The notes below the pieces were generated by a model. The model did not search any database. It had not been told where the DNA came from and worked only from the letters and a program-made list of their open reading frames with translations. DNA of 64,000 bases from Apricaphanius iberus (lineage: Eukaryota; Chordata; Actinopteri; Cyprinodontiformes; Aphaniidae). Position 1 is the stretch's first letter; each line of letters begins with the position of its first letter. The position numbers and the translations under genes are program-made. Shown piece after piece: positions 1 through 17,569 of this stretch. The DNA is taken from positions 744,001-808,000 of the forward strand of contig JAPXFQ010002103.1 in assembly GCA_028564705.1 (NCBI GenBank), in the 5' to 3' direction.

Positions 1-1106
1 TTCTGTGCAGTCCTCTGGTTTATGGTCGCTACTATCACAGTAAACACAGCTCTTGGGCACGACGTTGGCTGTGTGCAAAGCAGTCGCTGATGGAACGCTC
101 CACATTCTGGGCTTGTCACAGGCATGTAATGGCTCCCCCATGTTCTTCTGTGGGAAGCTGGAATGTTTCGAAGTGTGTCCTGGTCTGGTTAGCTGAAGCG
201 CCCTTTCTCTGCTTTGCACCTCATGTTGCAGAAACTGAATCAACTCCAGGACTTTCCATTCGCTGGTTGAGTTTAGTTGTCGGGTGTAGGTAAGCGCTAT
301 GTCCTCTGGAATAAGCTGTAGCAGCACTGGACAAAGCAAGCAGCCGTAGGTGTCACTCTGCACTCCAAGGGATTCCAAGCTGCGTATCTGGATCTCACAT
401 TCATCATAAAGGTTCCTCAGCGCAGCAACATCAGAAGATCTTTTCAAAGGTGTCAAGTTCAACAGTTTGGACATGTGGGCACTTATCACGATGTCCTTCC
501 TCCCGAAGCGACTCTGAAGCAGGTCTATTGCAGCATCGTAGTTAGCATCAGTCATCGTGAGGCCTGCAATAGTTCTAGCCGCTGCTCCAGTCAAGTAGGA
601 TTTCAGGTAAGTAAACTTGTCGGTCTTGCAAAGTGCATCATTTCTGTGAAAAGCTGTTTCAATTGTGACCAGAATTCCTGCCACTGGCTTATGTGTCCAT
701 CATACTTTGCTATCATTAGCTTGGGAAGTTTGACTGTTTGTCTGGACTGCGAACTGAATGAACCGCTGCTCACGTCACTCACGCGCTCTCTCGGGAGGTC
801 CTTTGCAGCCTCCTGCAATCCAATAATGGTGGTAGTACGAACCTTCCATGTTATAATCCAGTCCATGTAATCCTGTGCGTTCGCAAACTCCGTGTCCAGA
901 CCATCCGTGGGCGTTTTATCTTCTATGCCCTTGTCTAAATCCAGCAAACTTTCCTCTTTCGATGATAAAACAGCAAGTAACTCACAAAGCTTTGTGGCAT
1001 CTGGTCTCTCTTTTTCCACCTCCTCTTCTAGGCGGGTTAACAGCCTTGTCGTGGCTGTGCGGATGGTGGCCCGCTTCCTCTTCATGCGCTCCAATTGCTC
1101 CGTCAT
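1..1106 (-). pseudogene. BEL/Pao retrotransposon Gag-like region, frameshifted, runs off the left edge
   Basis: Read on the - strand from a Met at 1106, the first block (to 603) has a basic, coiled-coil-like start and then a PKLMIAKYDGHISQWQEFW stretch, the hallmark of the DUF1759 region found in BEL/Pao polyproteins. That frame stops at 603-605, but the homologous reading continues in another frame from about 640 down to base 1 with no stop. It includes TDKFTYLKSYLTGAAAR and ends in a zinc-knuckle-like CVYCDSSDHKPEDC at about 1-45. One frameshift therefore separates two otherwise open halves. Protease, RT and integrase would lie left of the window. The neighbouring primer-binding-like site and LTR (1171-1521) fit this as the 5' end of the element. 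The family assignment rests on recognised motifs. Confidence 0.85.
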
Positions 1107-1170
1107 TTCGGTATTTAGCTAGCCGTTAGCCGTTCACTTCGTTCAAAAAAAAGCACGGTAAAACCTTACT

Positions 1171-1188
1171 TCCCGTGTTTCGGCACCA
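1171..1188 (-). other. Primer-binding site of the BEL/Pao element
   Basis: On the - strand the 18 bases TGGTGCCGAAACACGGGA start three bases inside the LTR boundary. The leading TGG would pair with the CCA end of a tRNA, as in LTR elements. I do not assign the tRNA. Confidence 0.6.
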
Positions 1189-1191
1189 AAA

Positions 1192-1521
1192 TGTTACGTT
1201 CTGGATGCTTTGAATAGATGAGTCTTTTCCTTGCTTGTTAAACATCGCCGTGAACATGCAATGAACATGCCGCTACTCGTGTTAATCAAGTTAGAACTAA
1301 GCCCGGAAAAAAAAGGACCGGGGCTTGTAACCCTTCAAAATAAGGGTACTTCCGGTTTCCACAATAAAACAACAAATAAGTCACAACACCAGTGTCATGT
1401 GCATTCAGTCGATGTATGCTGATGACGTTGCCGTGTCCAGCTAGAGTGGTACGTCATGTTTAACTCTCTGAAATCTTGGGCAGTACAGCTAGCACCTCTT
1501 TAGGGCTCACACAGTGTAACA
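1192..1521 (-). repeat. 5' LTR of the BEL/Pao element
   Basis: The segment begins TGTTAC and ends GTAACA, giving the TG...CA termini and short inverted ends of an LTR. It abuts the primer-binding site, and Gag follows on the - strand. At 330 bp it is short but plausible. The partner LTR lies outside the window, so identity between LTRs and the target duplication cannot be tested. Confidence 0.7.
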
Positions 1522-3052
1522 TGGAGCAGTCCTTTGTGATGGCCGAAAAACGCACAGTTTGAATCGAGCTTTAGGAAAGTAGAAACAGGTTCAATACTAT
1601 CCTGGAGGTGTTGGAACCCAGGACAATGGCTCTCTGTTTCACATAAAGACATTGTAATTACTAGCATCAACGACTTTGTGACAACAATACAGCCACATTA
1701 AAGTTCTACAACTGACACGGATTTGGTAGAAAAAATCAGGCCAGATTTACTGGAACCCAGCATGGCTTTACTTTATTTTAAAAACACAAAATCTTTACTG
1801 ATTTGTCACCATCTGACACATTTTCTTTGAAATATTATTGTTATTGTTCTAACGACTCGAGTGAGCACTCACCACTGTGAAAATGGTTTCATCCTCACGT
1901 CTGTCAATCTCTTGTTGCCCTTTTCTCTGTCTACACATGTCTGTGTTTAACTCCCAAAACCTTCACAACTTCACCCCAGACCCCCACCTTTTCTCTATCT
2001 CCTGCAGAGTTTTGTTGGGACGAGGGCCATTTTTACTCCAGACACAACTTCTCTATTTATAAATGACTTATAAATAACTAGATGAGGCACCAAATGAAAA
2101 CCAGATCTGAATCATGAGCACTCCAACTTTCCTCTTCTTTGTTTTACCATATATGAACAAAACCTTGATTCACAATTTGCTCTGTTAGGCTTGTAGAGGT
2201 CTCCAGTGGAAGAAAGATTTAGTGGTTGTAAAATTGTTAGAAGTGTTGCTGCAAAAGCATTAAACTTTCAAAAGCGCACTAACATTGCATGGACTTTGCA
2301 GGTCCTGGGATTAGTATTACTCTTCTTATCCATTATTTATATATATATCAAGATTAGTCAGATTAGATTAATAGTATCTATGCACATCACTTTATATGTC
2401 CTGCCATAGGTTCTCAGTTGGACTTAGGTCTGGACTTTGACTGTATCAAACTAGATACCACGCCTATTGAACGCAAAAAGGTTTCGAGAAAAAATGTATA
2501 AGAGAAATGTGTCTTTCACACGCAAAAAAGTAAACATTGCACAAACAATATGTTTAATACCCGTTGTAAGGTTGCACCGACACTTCTGCACTCGAAACAC
2601 GAGTTCGCTGACTACACACTCACTGCCTTTACATGAAGCAAGAGAAAGTCGAATTATTACCTTAAAATAAATATAAATTCTAAAATCATACTTTTGAAGT
2701 GCATCTATACACATTATTCCATCTTAAATCTAACAGAACTGGAGGTTCTCAAGTTGCACTATTCTACCCAGATAATGCAATTGGGAATCGAACTTCTCTG
2801 GATCAATCCACTGCCCCTGCCTGTATTAATGCACCCCCTCAGGAAGTGAGGAGATGCAGATGTGAGACTCATCAACAATGCAGTAATATCATAAGAATGG
2901 CGGCTAAGAGAAACGTAAGCAGCCAATCAGTGCATTTTTGGACTGGTGGAGAGGCGATACGTTGTGATTATGAATATCCTGCTTTTCCTCAGTCTGCTTC
3001 ACTCCCGCCAGCCACTGTTGACTACCTATGTGCAGGTTGAGGCTAACCACCC
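1522..3052. other. Intronic AT-rich DNA with no recognised feature
   Basis: Short open frames occur (for example 1877-2062, 2206-2409 and 2451-2714) but show no domain, splice context or codon pattern I recognise. No camk1d exon encoding the DFG segment is visible here, so the preceding exon is probably left of the window. Confidence 0.5.
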
Positions 3053-3055
3053 TAA

Positions 3056-3489
3056 TGGCGCATTCAGACCGCAGGCTTTGTCAGCGTCAGCAACGTCAAC
3101 ATTACATTTTAAGTCTGGAGGAGCGTAAGTCTCTGCGGCGCTTTGTGAGGTTTGGCTCCGTCAACCTTTCAAGCTTTTCCTGCGTTTCAAGCTTCAAAGC
3201 GCATAACGCTAGCAACGCAGAAGTTCAGGTAGTTGAACTTTTGACGTTCTTAACGCTCTTGAGGCAGCACAGCATCCAATTAGAGCGACTCACTGTAGTG
3301 ACGTTGCGCGACGTTGACGCTGCCTAGCCGACCACAATCCACGAGTGTTTAAAACATCCAGCAGAGAAAGACCCGCCTACGAGCTTTGCTAGCTTCAGCT
3401 TAAAAATGTATCTTCTGTGTTTATGCGTCAAACTAGTCGCTTCATGAGAGTTGCTTGACACTGACAAAGCTTGCGGTCTGAACACACTA
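3056..3489. mobile_element. PIF/Harbinger-type MITE, copy 1
   Basis: The left end TGGCGCATTCAGACCGCAGG and the inverted right end TAGTGTGTTCAGACCGCAAG form terminal inverted repeats that continue imperfectly to about 35 bp. TAA flanks the element on both sides (3053-3055 and 3490-3492), the 3-bp TWA duplication typical of PIF/Harbinger. No transposase is present, so it is non-autonomous at 434 bp. A second copy in opposite orientation starts at 44727. Confidence 0.8.
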
Positions 3490-3492
3490 TAA

Positions 3493-8450
<4,958 letters not shown>

Positions 8451-9018
8451 CAGTGTTTCCCAACCTTTTTCAACTTGTGTACCCCCAGAGCCATTTTCTC
8501 ATCCCACACACACACTTAGTCAAATGTGTAGATGATTCCCTAGAAGTAAAATGTACAACAGATTATTAAACAAAAATAATGTTAATAATGTTTCAGTTCC
8601 CTCCAAAATTTTCCCTTCAAATTAAAAATGGCAACATATGCATACTGTGTAAGTATGTTGCCATGAAATTGAATAAGCAATCTGAAAATAATTACTAAAC
8701 AAAATTCAGAAAAATTAAATAAACCTCCCTTTGTTACAGCAGAGACCGGAACAGACATTTAAATATATCCCATTTTAGTTTTACTTTCATTCAACCTAAC
8801 TTTTATGAGACACCTGAGCCTAGTTATCTTTGATAAGCTCTGCTAAACTTGTTGGCAGAGAGTTCTCCAGGCTGTTCTCCACATCCAGTCTGTTCCTCTG
8901 CTGGGTAACACATAACACATCCCAGTCTGATTTTTTTTTTTACTAGGACACAGAGAATGTTGTGGAATGTCTTATACCCATCACCAGGGGTACGTGTAAC
9001 CCTGGTTGGGAATCACTG
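8451..9018. mobile_element. hAT-type MITE with exact 8-bp target duplication
   Basis: The ends CAGTGTTTCCCAACC and, inverted, CAGTGATTCCCAACC form the terminal repeats. CTGTATCT flanks both sides (8443-8450 and 9019-9026), an exact 8-bp duplication as made by hAT transposases. The element is 568 bp with no coding capacity. It lies about 100 bp upstream of the camk1d exon at 9126, leaving the acceptor intact. Confidence 0.88.
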
Positions 9019-9111
9019 CTGTATCTCATGCTTTATATTGATATAAATTACCAAAAACTAGATATTAAACAGTTGAAAACGTGTTGTATTGCTTTCTGAC
9101 TGAATAACTGA

Positions 9112-9324
<213 letters not shown>

Positions 9325-9591
9325 TAGATCACGGTGTCTGACCTAATTTTCTAGGCATGGTCATGTTTGTGTCTGTTTGTGCCCTGGGTCAATGTCACTG
9401 CTGTGGTTACATGCGAAGCCTGGCAGCAGAACTAGCTATTTGTCGGCTGTAAATCCATGGAATGTGTTGGTGTCTGCACCTCTTGATGATCAAGTATTAT
9501 TTGTGTTTTGTCAGGGGAAGTTGCTGGGAAGATAGCCTACTTAGGCTTGTTAAAGGAATAGTTAACACATCTTAGAGCTCTTAGCCATACA

Positions 9592-9960
9592 TAAATTACC
9601 TGTGTAATGTATCATCAAAATTCAGATTTATCTTATTTGCTGATGACACCACAATATTAGGCTTAAGCAAAGACCTACAGCTACTTGTGACTAAAATGAC
9701 AATGGAATTAGAGAAACTTAAAGACTTAATAGAAACAAACTATTTCTAAATATATCAAAAACAGAATTGTTGCTGTTTGGTAAGCAAACAGAAGACATTA
9801 AAATCAAAATTGACAACAATGAAATAGAAAAAGTAAATGAGTATATATGTCTGGGAGTGATTCACAGTCACGATAACAGCTGGAGAGCCCAAACATATAG
9901 TATACAAAGATATTGGCAACGAATATTGCTATTATGAGAAACTGCTCACCTTCCTTGTGT
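9592..9960 (+). pseudogene. LINE reverse-transcriptase fragment, first half
   Basis: One frame reads ILFADDTTILGLSKDLQLL, which is the FADD catalytic box of a non-LTR reverse transcriptase. Further decayed sequence includes a YICLGVI-like thumb motif. Stops and frameshifts break it within about 150 bases. It stops at a MITE (10010-10374) and seems to resume at about 10383. Confidence 0.6.
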
Positions 9961-10009
9961 TAGTTACTGAGGGGAGGTCTGGTGAAACACCTACAGTGTT
10001 AGTAAATAG

Positions 10010-10374
10010 TAGAGATGCAATGATACCACTTTTTTCAAATCGATACAATACTAAGACTTGAATTTGAGTACTTGCCAATACTGAGTACAAATACCGATAC
10101 TTCTACCACACAAAAAAAATCAATGAATCTAAAGACAGGTTTTGTTTCTTCTTTGCTTGTTACAACAAACGATGGTGAAAAAGATTGAAAAAATCATTTA
10201 TTAATCAAAATGACCACAAAATAAAAATTCCAAGTGAAAAATAAACATTTTCTGTGAAATTAATTGAGTGTTCACATCGTACGTATCGGTTCATGGTATC
10301 GGTTGACTTTAAACGATACACTCCATAAGAACAGTACCGGCCCCGATACCAGTATAAGTATCGGTGCATTCCAA
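10010..10374. mobile_element. hAT-type MITE, 'tatcgg' family, copy 1
   Basis: The ends TAGAGATGCAATGATACC and, inverted, TTGGAATGCACCGATACT form degenerate inverted repeats. The 8-bp duplication GTAAATAG is exact (10002-10009 and 10375-10382). The interior shares stretches such as TTTGCTTGTTACAACAAACG with the element at 58302, so both belong to one family. It lies inside a LINE remnant. Confidence 0.85.
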
Positions 10375-10382
10375 GTAAATAG

Positions 10383-10760
10383 TATTTAGACTTTTAAGTA
10401 ATCAGGGGTGAACATAATGTTGGGTTCAGGGACCACATAAATATACTTTTCAAAAAATCGAAACTTTTAAACCCTGAAGATTTAGTGAACCTAAAATTGC
10501 TGTTTCTGTTCTATAAAACAAGGAAGTATCTACTTCCAAGCAGTATTCAGAAATTGTTTCGTAATAAAGAGGGTGGATAACACTATACTTCAAGTTGCAT
10601 CCTGCTCGCATCACCTTCAAGAACCAGTCTATCTCTCAAAGATATGTGAAGCCATGGAATTGGTTAGATGATAAGTTAGAGAGCTGCTTGTCTAAACCAA
10701 TTTAAAAAGTAGTAATTGAGGCAGAGGTGGTACCATCCTGACCATTCGCCAACACATGCA
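10383..10760 (+). pseudogene. LINE ORF2 C-terminal fragment, second half
   Basis: Frames here give NLKLLFLFYKTRKYLLPSSI and then a decayed tail with a VYLSKICEAMELV-like stretch. This resembles the end of fish LINE ORF2 (LPxxIxxLF followed by WN near the end). It continues the remnant interrupted by the MITE at 10010. Several stops show it is dead. Confidence 0.5.
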
Positions 10761-12702
10761 TGTATTCTGTGCATTCAACTGAGTCACTTTTTTTTAAAGG
10801 CAACATATTTTTAGTTAAGCGTTTTAATAAGAATATGACAATTATTATATTAAAGCATTATTTTACAAAAACAATATAAATACAAAAATAAGGTGCTAAT
10901 TTTAAACTGAAAGTGCATTAAGTTGTAAGGATGTATCCACACATCTGGCAGCCAAACAGAGAGTAGTCTACAGTGCTTTTGGCATAAATAACAGTGCATG
11001 CCTTCTTCAGTATGCCTCATACTGAGGCGTCAGTTTGTTTTTAAAAGTGCTGGGGACAATAACTATAAACCTGAGTGTGGTTTGAAGATTGCTGGGGATA
11101 GTTATTAACTATTAATAGCCTATTATTATTCTGTTTCACGTTTCATCACCATAAGCACTGAAGGTATAAACGGGTGTTGAAAATCGCATCTTTATTCAAT
11201 TACTAACAGTTGAAACCCAAATTATTAAACGTTTTGTTTCTCAAATGGCAGACATTAAAAACCACAAAGATGGCAAATTTATATTTATCTGCCCCAGAAG
11301 AATAAGTGCAACAATAAAATGCATTCCCTTTGCAACCTTTACTATTTTTGCCCGTTCTGTGCAGAGAAACTTCAACTTTAATTTACAGATCAGAGTCCTG
11401 CAGTAGAAAGGGTTCCTGCAGCTAATCTGCTGTTTCAGGTGGACCAATCAAATCCTTCTCTGGGAGCGCTGGATGCTGAGATAGTGAGAATAATCGGCAT
11501 TCAGCGTAAAGATGGAGACATTTTCAGAAAGTGGGAGTCGACCAAAAATATTATACTAATATTTTTAATATTTTTTTACCCATCTACAGTAAAGAAACTT
11601 CTGCCAGACCCATGATATTTAGATTATGTATTTTTTCCATCTTGAAACGGTGCCTCCAACATTGCAGAATGTTTTTGGAGCAGAAAGGAGTCTGTAAAAA
11701 TCCTGAAAGTAGCATCTGCGCAGAAAGAAAACATGACAGTCTGGGCGGTGGTAGAGAGGATTATTTACTGTTGAAATACACATATTTGTTTATCTACTCT
11801 TCACATTTACTAAATATATTTTCTCTTCCTGTTTCCCAGTGCTTTAGACAGGAGGAGAGCTCTCTATTAATCTCTATAATCTGTTTAGATCCACAAATAT
11901 GATGGCATTTGTAATCTGCATCAGCCTACTTTATTTAGGAAAGTTGCCTTTAGTTTCATAATTGACTGGTTCACTCACAGCTCACGCAAAAAGGAGGTCA
12001 GATGCCGAAACGATCACTTCACAGCGATCCAAGACTGGTGTGAACCAGGCTTGGTTGGTACAAACTCGTCATAAATAGTGCTGGGGACATGTCCCCGGCT
12101 TCCCCGATTAAAATGACGCAAATGCCTGAGCCAGGTAAATTGATTCAGTCACTACTTGTCAAACCCGCTGGCTCTGTGTTTTTGATAAACTGTCCTGTCC
12201 TGCATTCTGACCATGATTCGGACCCTCACCAGTCCCTGCCTGCAAACTACCTTTACACCTGGCACAATTTTCACATCTTGTCACAACCATGATTACCTTT
12301 TAACTGCCTGCTACGATAATTTATCTGCACTGTTTCACCTGGATTCCTGACTGTCCTTTTCGTGGTGTCGCTTTTAAAAGCGGTCGCTGATTTTTCCAGC
12401 CATATCTGCAACGCTAAAAAACATAAACGTTACTCTGATACGGAGAATTATTTTTAATCAACATGACATGCTTAGATGCAAAAAAAAAAAAAACAATTTA
12501 CCTGGTTGAAGAGTCGGGGGAACTGATAGCACTAACTAGTGGGAAAACCCTAGTTTTACAGTCTATGGAAAAAACCCAAACAAGATTGGATGTTCTTTTT
12601 CTGTAGTTAATTCAGCTCTTCCTGGTGCACCACTGCTGATACAGCGCTATTAAGAAATATGATAAGGAAATGTAACGGGTTTATCACTATAACTAAACTC
12701 AT
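10761..12702. other. camk1d intron, no recognised gene
   Basis: AT-rich DNA with open frames at 11241-11447 (-) and 11531-11902 (+) that show no recognisable domain. A poly-A run sits at about 12480. Confidence 0.5.
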
Positions 12703-13718
12703 ACCCATAGGGCCTAATTTATCAATGGTTTGCTTGGAAAAACCAGCACTAACAGCACAACGCCACAAAAACAGGCCACATCTGATTTACTTACATGATG
12801 CAGAGCGCATGCGCCTGTTAAACCAAGACCAAGAAACACACAATCCATTTAGCGATTTTCCCCATGCTGAATATGTAATATGGGCTTGTCTGTAAGAAGA
12901 TGCAAAATATTGGGAGGAGAATAGGCAAATAAGTAGGCGTTCCAGGCGCAGTGGGATCTACTAAACATCAAAATGTTTGCACCGGCTATTTTAGCGTCTA
13001 TTTTTAGCACTTCTGAAAGGCATATATTAACTTTGCGGAAACACATTCAACATACGTCTATTACTGACAAACGAGAAATATCATTCACACACAATATAAC
13101 TAAGAATATTTAACATTCTAATGGCCATGAACCTAAAAGTTATGTCAATATTTACCTGTTTTTCCCCAGAGACGCATCATAACTCACTGCGTGATCTACA
13201 GACGGGCTGAGCGGACACTGAGTTGTGATCCTCATGGATTCTCATTAGTTTGCCCCAGAGTGGTTTTAATAATCTTATCATAATCTTAATCAGTAGATTA
13301 TGGGCATTTTAGTGACGTTGTTCTGGACATGCTGCAGCTTTAATCTGTCTGGTTCTAGATTAAGACGCTGGCATGGAGCAAAGAGCAGTGTGTGTACGTT
13401 TGTTACTGACAAACGAGAAATATGATTGACAACATTCTAGCCTAATAGTAATTAACTCTGTAACGGCCATATGTAGTTTTCCCCCTGTATTTGACCAAAG
13501 ACGCATAATGAATCCATATTCCTCCTCTCTCTAAGTGTGGCGCTGCTCACAGTAGTGGAGCAGACTCCTAATTTGAATACTGCTCCTTGGGCCTGTTATG
13601 AACTGCTCACGTAATCTCAGTAGATCAAAATAAGGACAACCCACTGCCGCAAATTTTTAGTGCCACATGCAATTTTGCTGTCATTATCAGGAATCTTGAT
13701 AAATCAGGCCTATAGGGT
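12703..13718. mobile_element. Unclassified DNA transposon-like repeat with inverted ends
   Basis: The left end TACCCATAGGGCCTAATTTA and the right end, inverted, TACCCTATAGGCCTGATTTA match as terminal inverted repeats with small offsets. Inside, a block starting TACTGACAAACGAGAAATAT occurs at about 13060 and, altered, again at about 13405, an internal duplication. No transposase is seen. A target duplication could not be fixed. Confidence 0.55.
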
Positions 13719-14926
<1,208 letters not shown>

Positions 14927-14944
14927 TGAGGGGGAACACACTAA

Positions 14945-15199
<255 letters not shown>

Positions 15200-15350
15200 T
15201 GAGGTCAATTATTATCAGTTAGAAAGCTTCTTTTTACCCCCTTCTATACCACTTACCATTGTAACGAACAGCCAAATGAACATGTCATATAAGAATATTA
15301 CCATCTCTGCATGCATTTTTCCATGATCTCGCTCTCATTTTTCTTCCCAG

Positions 15351-15606
15351 CAAGCGTTCAACGCCACCGCTGTGGTACGGCATATGAGGCGACTGCAACT
15401 TGGCAGCAGCATGGGCAGCAGCATGGACGCCACCAACCCAAGGCCGAGCCAGACCCAGAGGCCGGCCCAAAGCCAGAGCCAAGCGGGCCAGAACCAAACC
15501 ACTCAGAGCCAAAACAGCAGCCAGGTGGCGCAAAGCCAGGGCGCCAACGACAGCACCAGCAAGAACTCCTCCATAGATAACAACGTAGCGGCTCCGCGCA
15601 AAGAAT
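15351..15606 (+). CDS. camk1d: camk1d exon: calmodulin-binding end and polar tail
   Basis: This 256-bp exon follows TTCTTCCCAG and ends before a perfect donor GTGAGT at 15607. It begins QAFNATAVVRHMRRLQLGSS, finishing the calmodulin-binding segment. About 60 residues rich in Gln, Ser, Asn and Thr follow (SQTQ, SQSQ, NQTTQSQN), then APRKE. The tail is longer and more Gln-rich than the human CAMK1D tail as I recall it. The last base starts a Cys codon completed in the exon at 20665. If the donor is ignored the frame stays open for 16 more residues to a TGA at 15654. Confidence 0.93.
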
Positions 15607-15656
15607 GTGAGTCAGCTGTACCAGTGGAACAACAATGTATGAAAGCCTGTTCATGA

Positions 15657-16020
15657 CTGCAAGCAAGTTTATTTATAGAGCACAATTCATACACAAGGCA
15701 ATTCAAAGTGCTTCACAGTTACATAAATTAAGAACACAAATAAACATTAAAACACCAACTTAGAAAAAAGATAAAAATAATTAATTACAATAAAAAGCAA
15801 GAGTGCAGATAAAATCCTTTCAATTGTCATATGCACGGGTAAAAAGAACTGTTTTCAGCCTTGATTTAAACATTGTTAGAGTTGAGGCTTGTCTCACATC
15901 GTCATGAAGACTGTTCCAGATTTTAGCTGCCTGAAACTGAAATGCAGCCTCACCGTGTTTATTGTTGACTCTGGGAACCACCAGGAGACCCCTCCCGGAA
16001 GTTCTCAGGGCCCGAGACTG
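15657..16020 (-). repeat. Dispersed retroelement 3' tail and body fragment
   Basis: On the - strand the tail reads AAGCACTTTGAATTGCCTTG and ends CTCTATAAATAAA, nearly the same as a + strand tail at 59392-59440. Sharing with a second site and the AATAAA-like end mark it as a retroposon tail. The element's body up to about 16020 is unclassified. It begins three bases after the camk1d readthrough stop. Confidence 0.5.
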
Positions 16021-16551
16021 GTGTTATAGAAATTCCTGCTAAAACTGATACAAAAAGGAGCAAAGCAGGTGTTAATCTTAACACCTGCTTTGCTCCTTTT
16101 ATAAGATTTAGGTGGAAAAATAATGGAAAGGCAGGAGTTCTTTTGCTTTACTGCGCTGGAGCACAATGCCAAAGCGGAAAGAGATAAGCAATGACTTAAG
16201 AAGCAACTGTAGATTCCACCAATATGGGAAGAACTATAATGGATTTTTAAAAAGTGGAATTCCAGTATTTAAGGAGGTTAGGGGCCACAGCCGCACCTCC
16301 AACTAGCCAAAATCCAAGAATGTTTGATACCCCTTGTAAAAATGCGTGTAACTGCCAAATCAAATATTTCACATTTGTAATTTTCACAGAGAAACAGGCC
16401 ACTCTGGGCAAAGCTCTAATAAGATATCATAAGCTGTAGACACAACTCTTAAATGTACATGTCTCCTCCCACTTCAGTATGTCACTGTAGTTTATAGAAC
16501 TATTAATCTCATCGAGAGCCATTGGTTTAAACTGGTTTATCAACTCACAGC

Positions 16552-16771
16552 TCATTTAATATTCAAGAGTGGGCGGGGAAAACCAGTCTTAATTGTAGGC
16601 TGTATAATGGGGTTGTTAATTTGTTGCTCATTTATTGCTTGGGAATGAACAAGAGATTTCACCAGACTTGCCAGTTTATCTAGCTTCTTTTCAGTGGTTT
16701 CTTCTCTCCCAGTTGAAGCACTGCTTCCTTGATCTGGTTGTTCTTGCTCATTTGTCTTTCTACCTCCTATC
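16552..16771 (-). pseudogene. LTR-element Gag-like fragment
   Basis: Downstream (- strand) of the LTR and primer-binding site, an open frame from Met 16771 reads IGGRKTNEQEQPDQ, then a Lys/Ser-rich coiled-coil-like stretch (KLDKLASLVKSLVHSQ), and stops at 16552. Position suggests the start of gag; no domain is decisive. The rest of the element is missing. Confidence 0.4.
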
Positions 16772-16790
16772 ATCGTGCTGCTAAAAAGGC

Positions 16791-16808
16791 CCAAATCTCC
16801 TGACACCA
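16791..16808 (-). other. Primer-binding-like site
   Basis: The - strand sequence TGGTGTCAGGAGATTTGG begins two bases after the LTR end at 16811. Confidence 0.45.
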
Positions 16809-16810
16809 TT

Positions 16811-17277
16811 TGTTAGACTCCACCCGTTAGCAGTAGGAGGCAGAGCAGCACGAATGAAGATACAGCTCTTCCTCTTTATTCTCACTAGTGATAACATGTC
16901 TGCAGAGCTCTGACCAGCAACACAGTTTGATAGTAAATGGTGCCTTTTATACTATGGAACTCATTATTACTGTGGAATCAACCATGTGAGAGTGCATCCT
17001 AAACAATTTCCAACCCTACTAAATAACCATACGCCAAATTACATTACAAAAACATTTAACAAACACATTCTAAAAACACCAAGTATGAATATATATAACT
17101 ATCCTTTTAACACAATGTAGCTTCAAGCGGCAAGACCCAATTCCCCTTCTCACTCTGACTCTTGGCTCCTCCTAGAACCTTTAAAGTGGTGCCACGTGTT
17201 GCAGGGGAACTCTTAGCAGACAAGACAGTTAAATTGGGTTTAATTTACAAACATTTAAAATACAATTCCCACTAACA
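16811..17277 (-). repeat. LTR of a truncated retrotransposon
   Basis: The segment starts TGTTAG and ends CTAACA, the expected TG...CA inverted ends. On the - strand a TATA box (TATAAAAGG, near 16944) is followed about 75 bases later by AATAAA (near 16880), the order expected for U3-R-U5. No second LTR is present, so this is one LTR plus a stub of internal region. Length is 467 bp. Confidence 0.65.
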
Positions 17278-17539
17278 ATATATTACTATATAAAATGCAT
17301 GTATCTTGGTTTCTCATAATAAAACTGGATTATTCTAATTTGCACTTCGTTCTAGGTGGAACCAAACATTTCCCACCAGCTGGAACCAGTCAAACAGTCA
17401 GACATCTGACAAACAAACTCCAGCTGAAATGCAATTCAGTGTGCAAAATCAATAATGTGGACATGTCTAAAAAGGTTGTCATTCATTGCTTCTAAAAGTA
17501 GTTACCCCATGGTGTGAAGCTGTTAAAATAGTCATTGGT

Positions 17540-17566
17540 CAAATATATATATATATATATATATAT
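17540..17566. repeat. (TA)n microsatellite
   Basis: A TA run adjacent to the left end of the Sleeping Beauty-like element, which inserts at TA. Confidence 0.8.
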
Positions 17567-17569
17567 ACA

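Noticed and set aside
15285..15706. Several - strand open frames over the camk1d tail exon
   Set aside because: They mirror the GC-rich, low-complexity + strand coding exon and have no domain or splice context.
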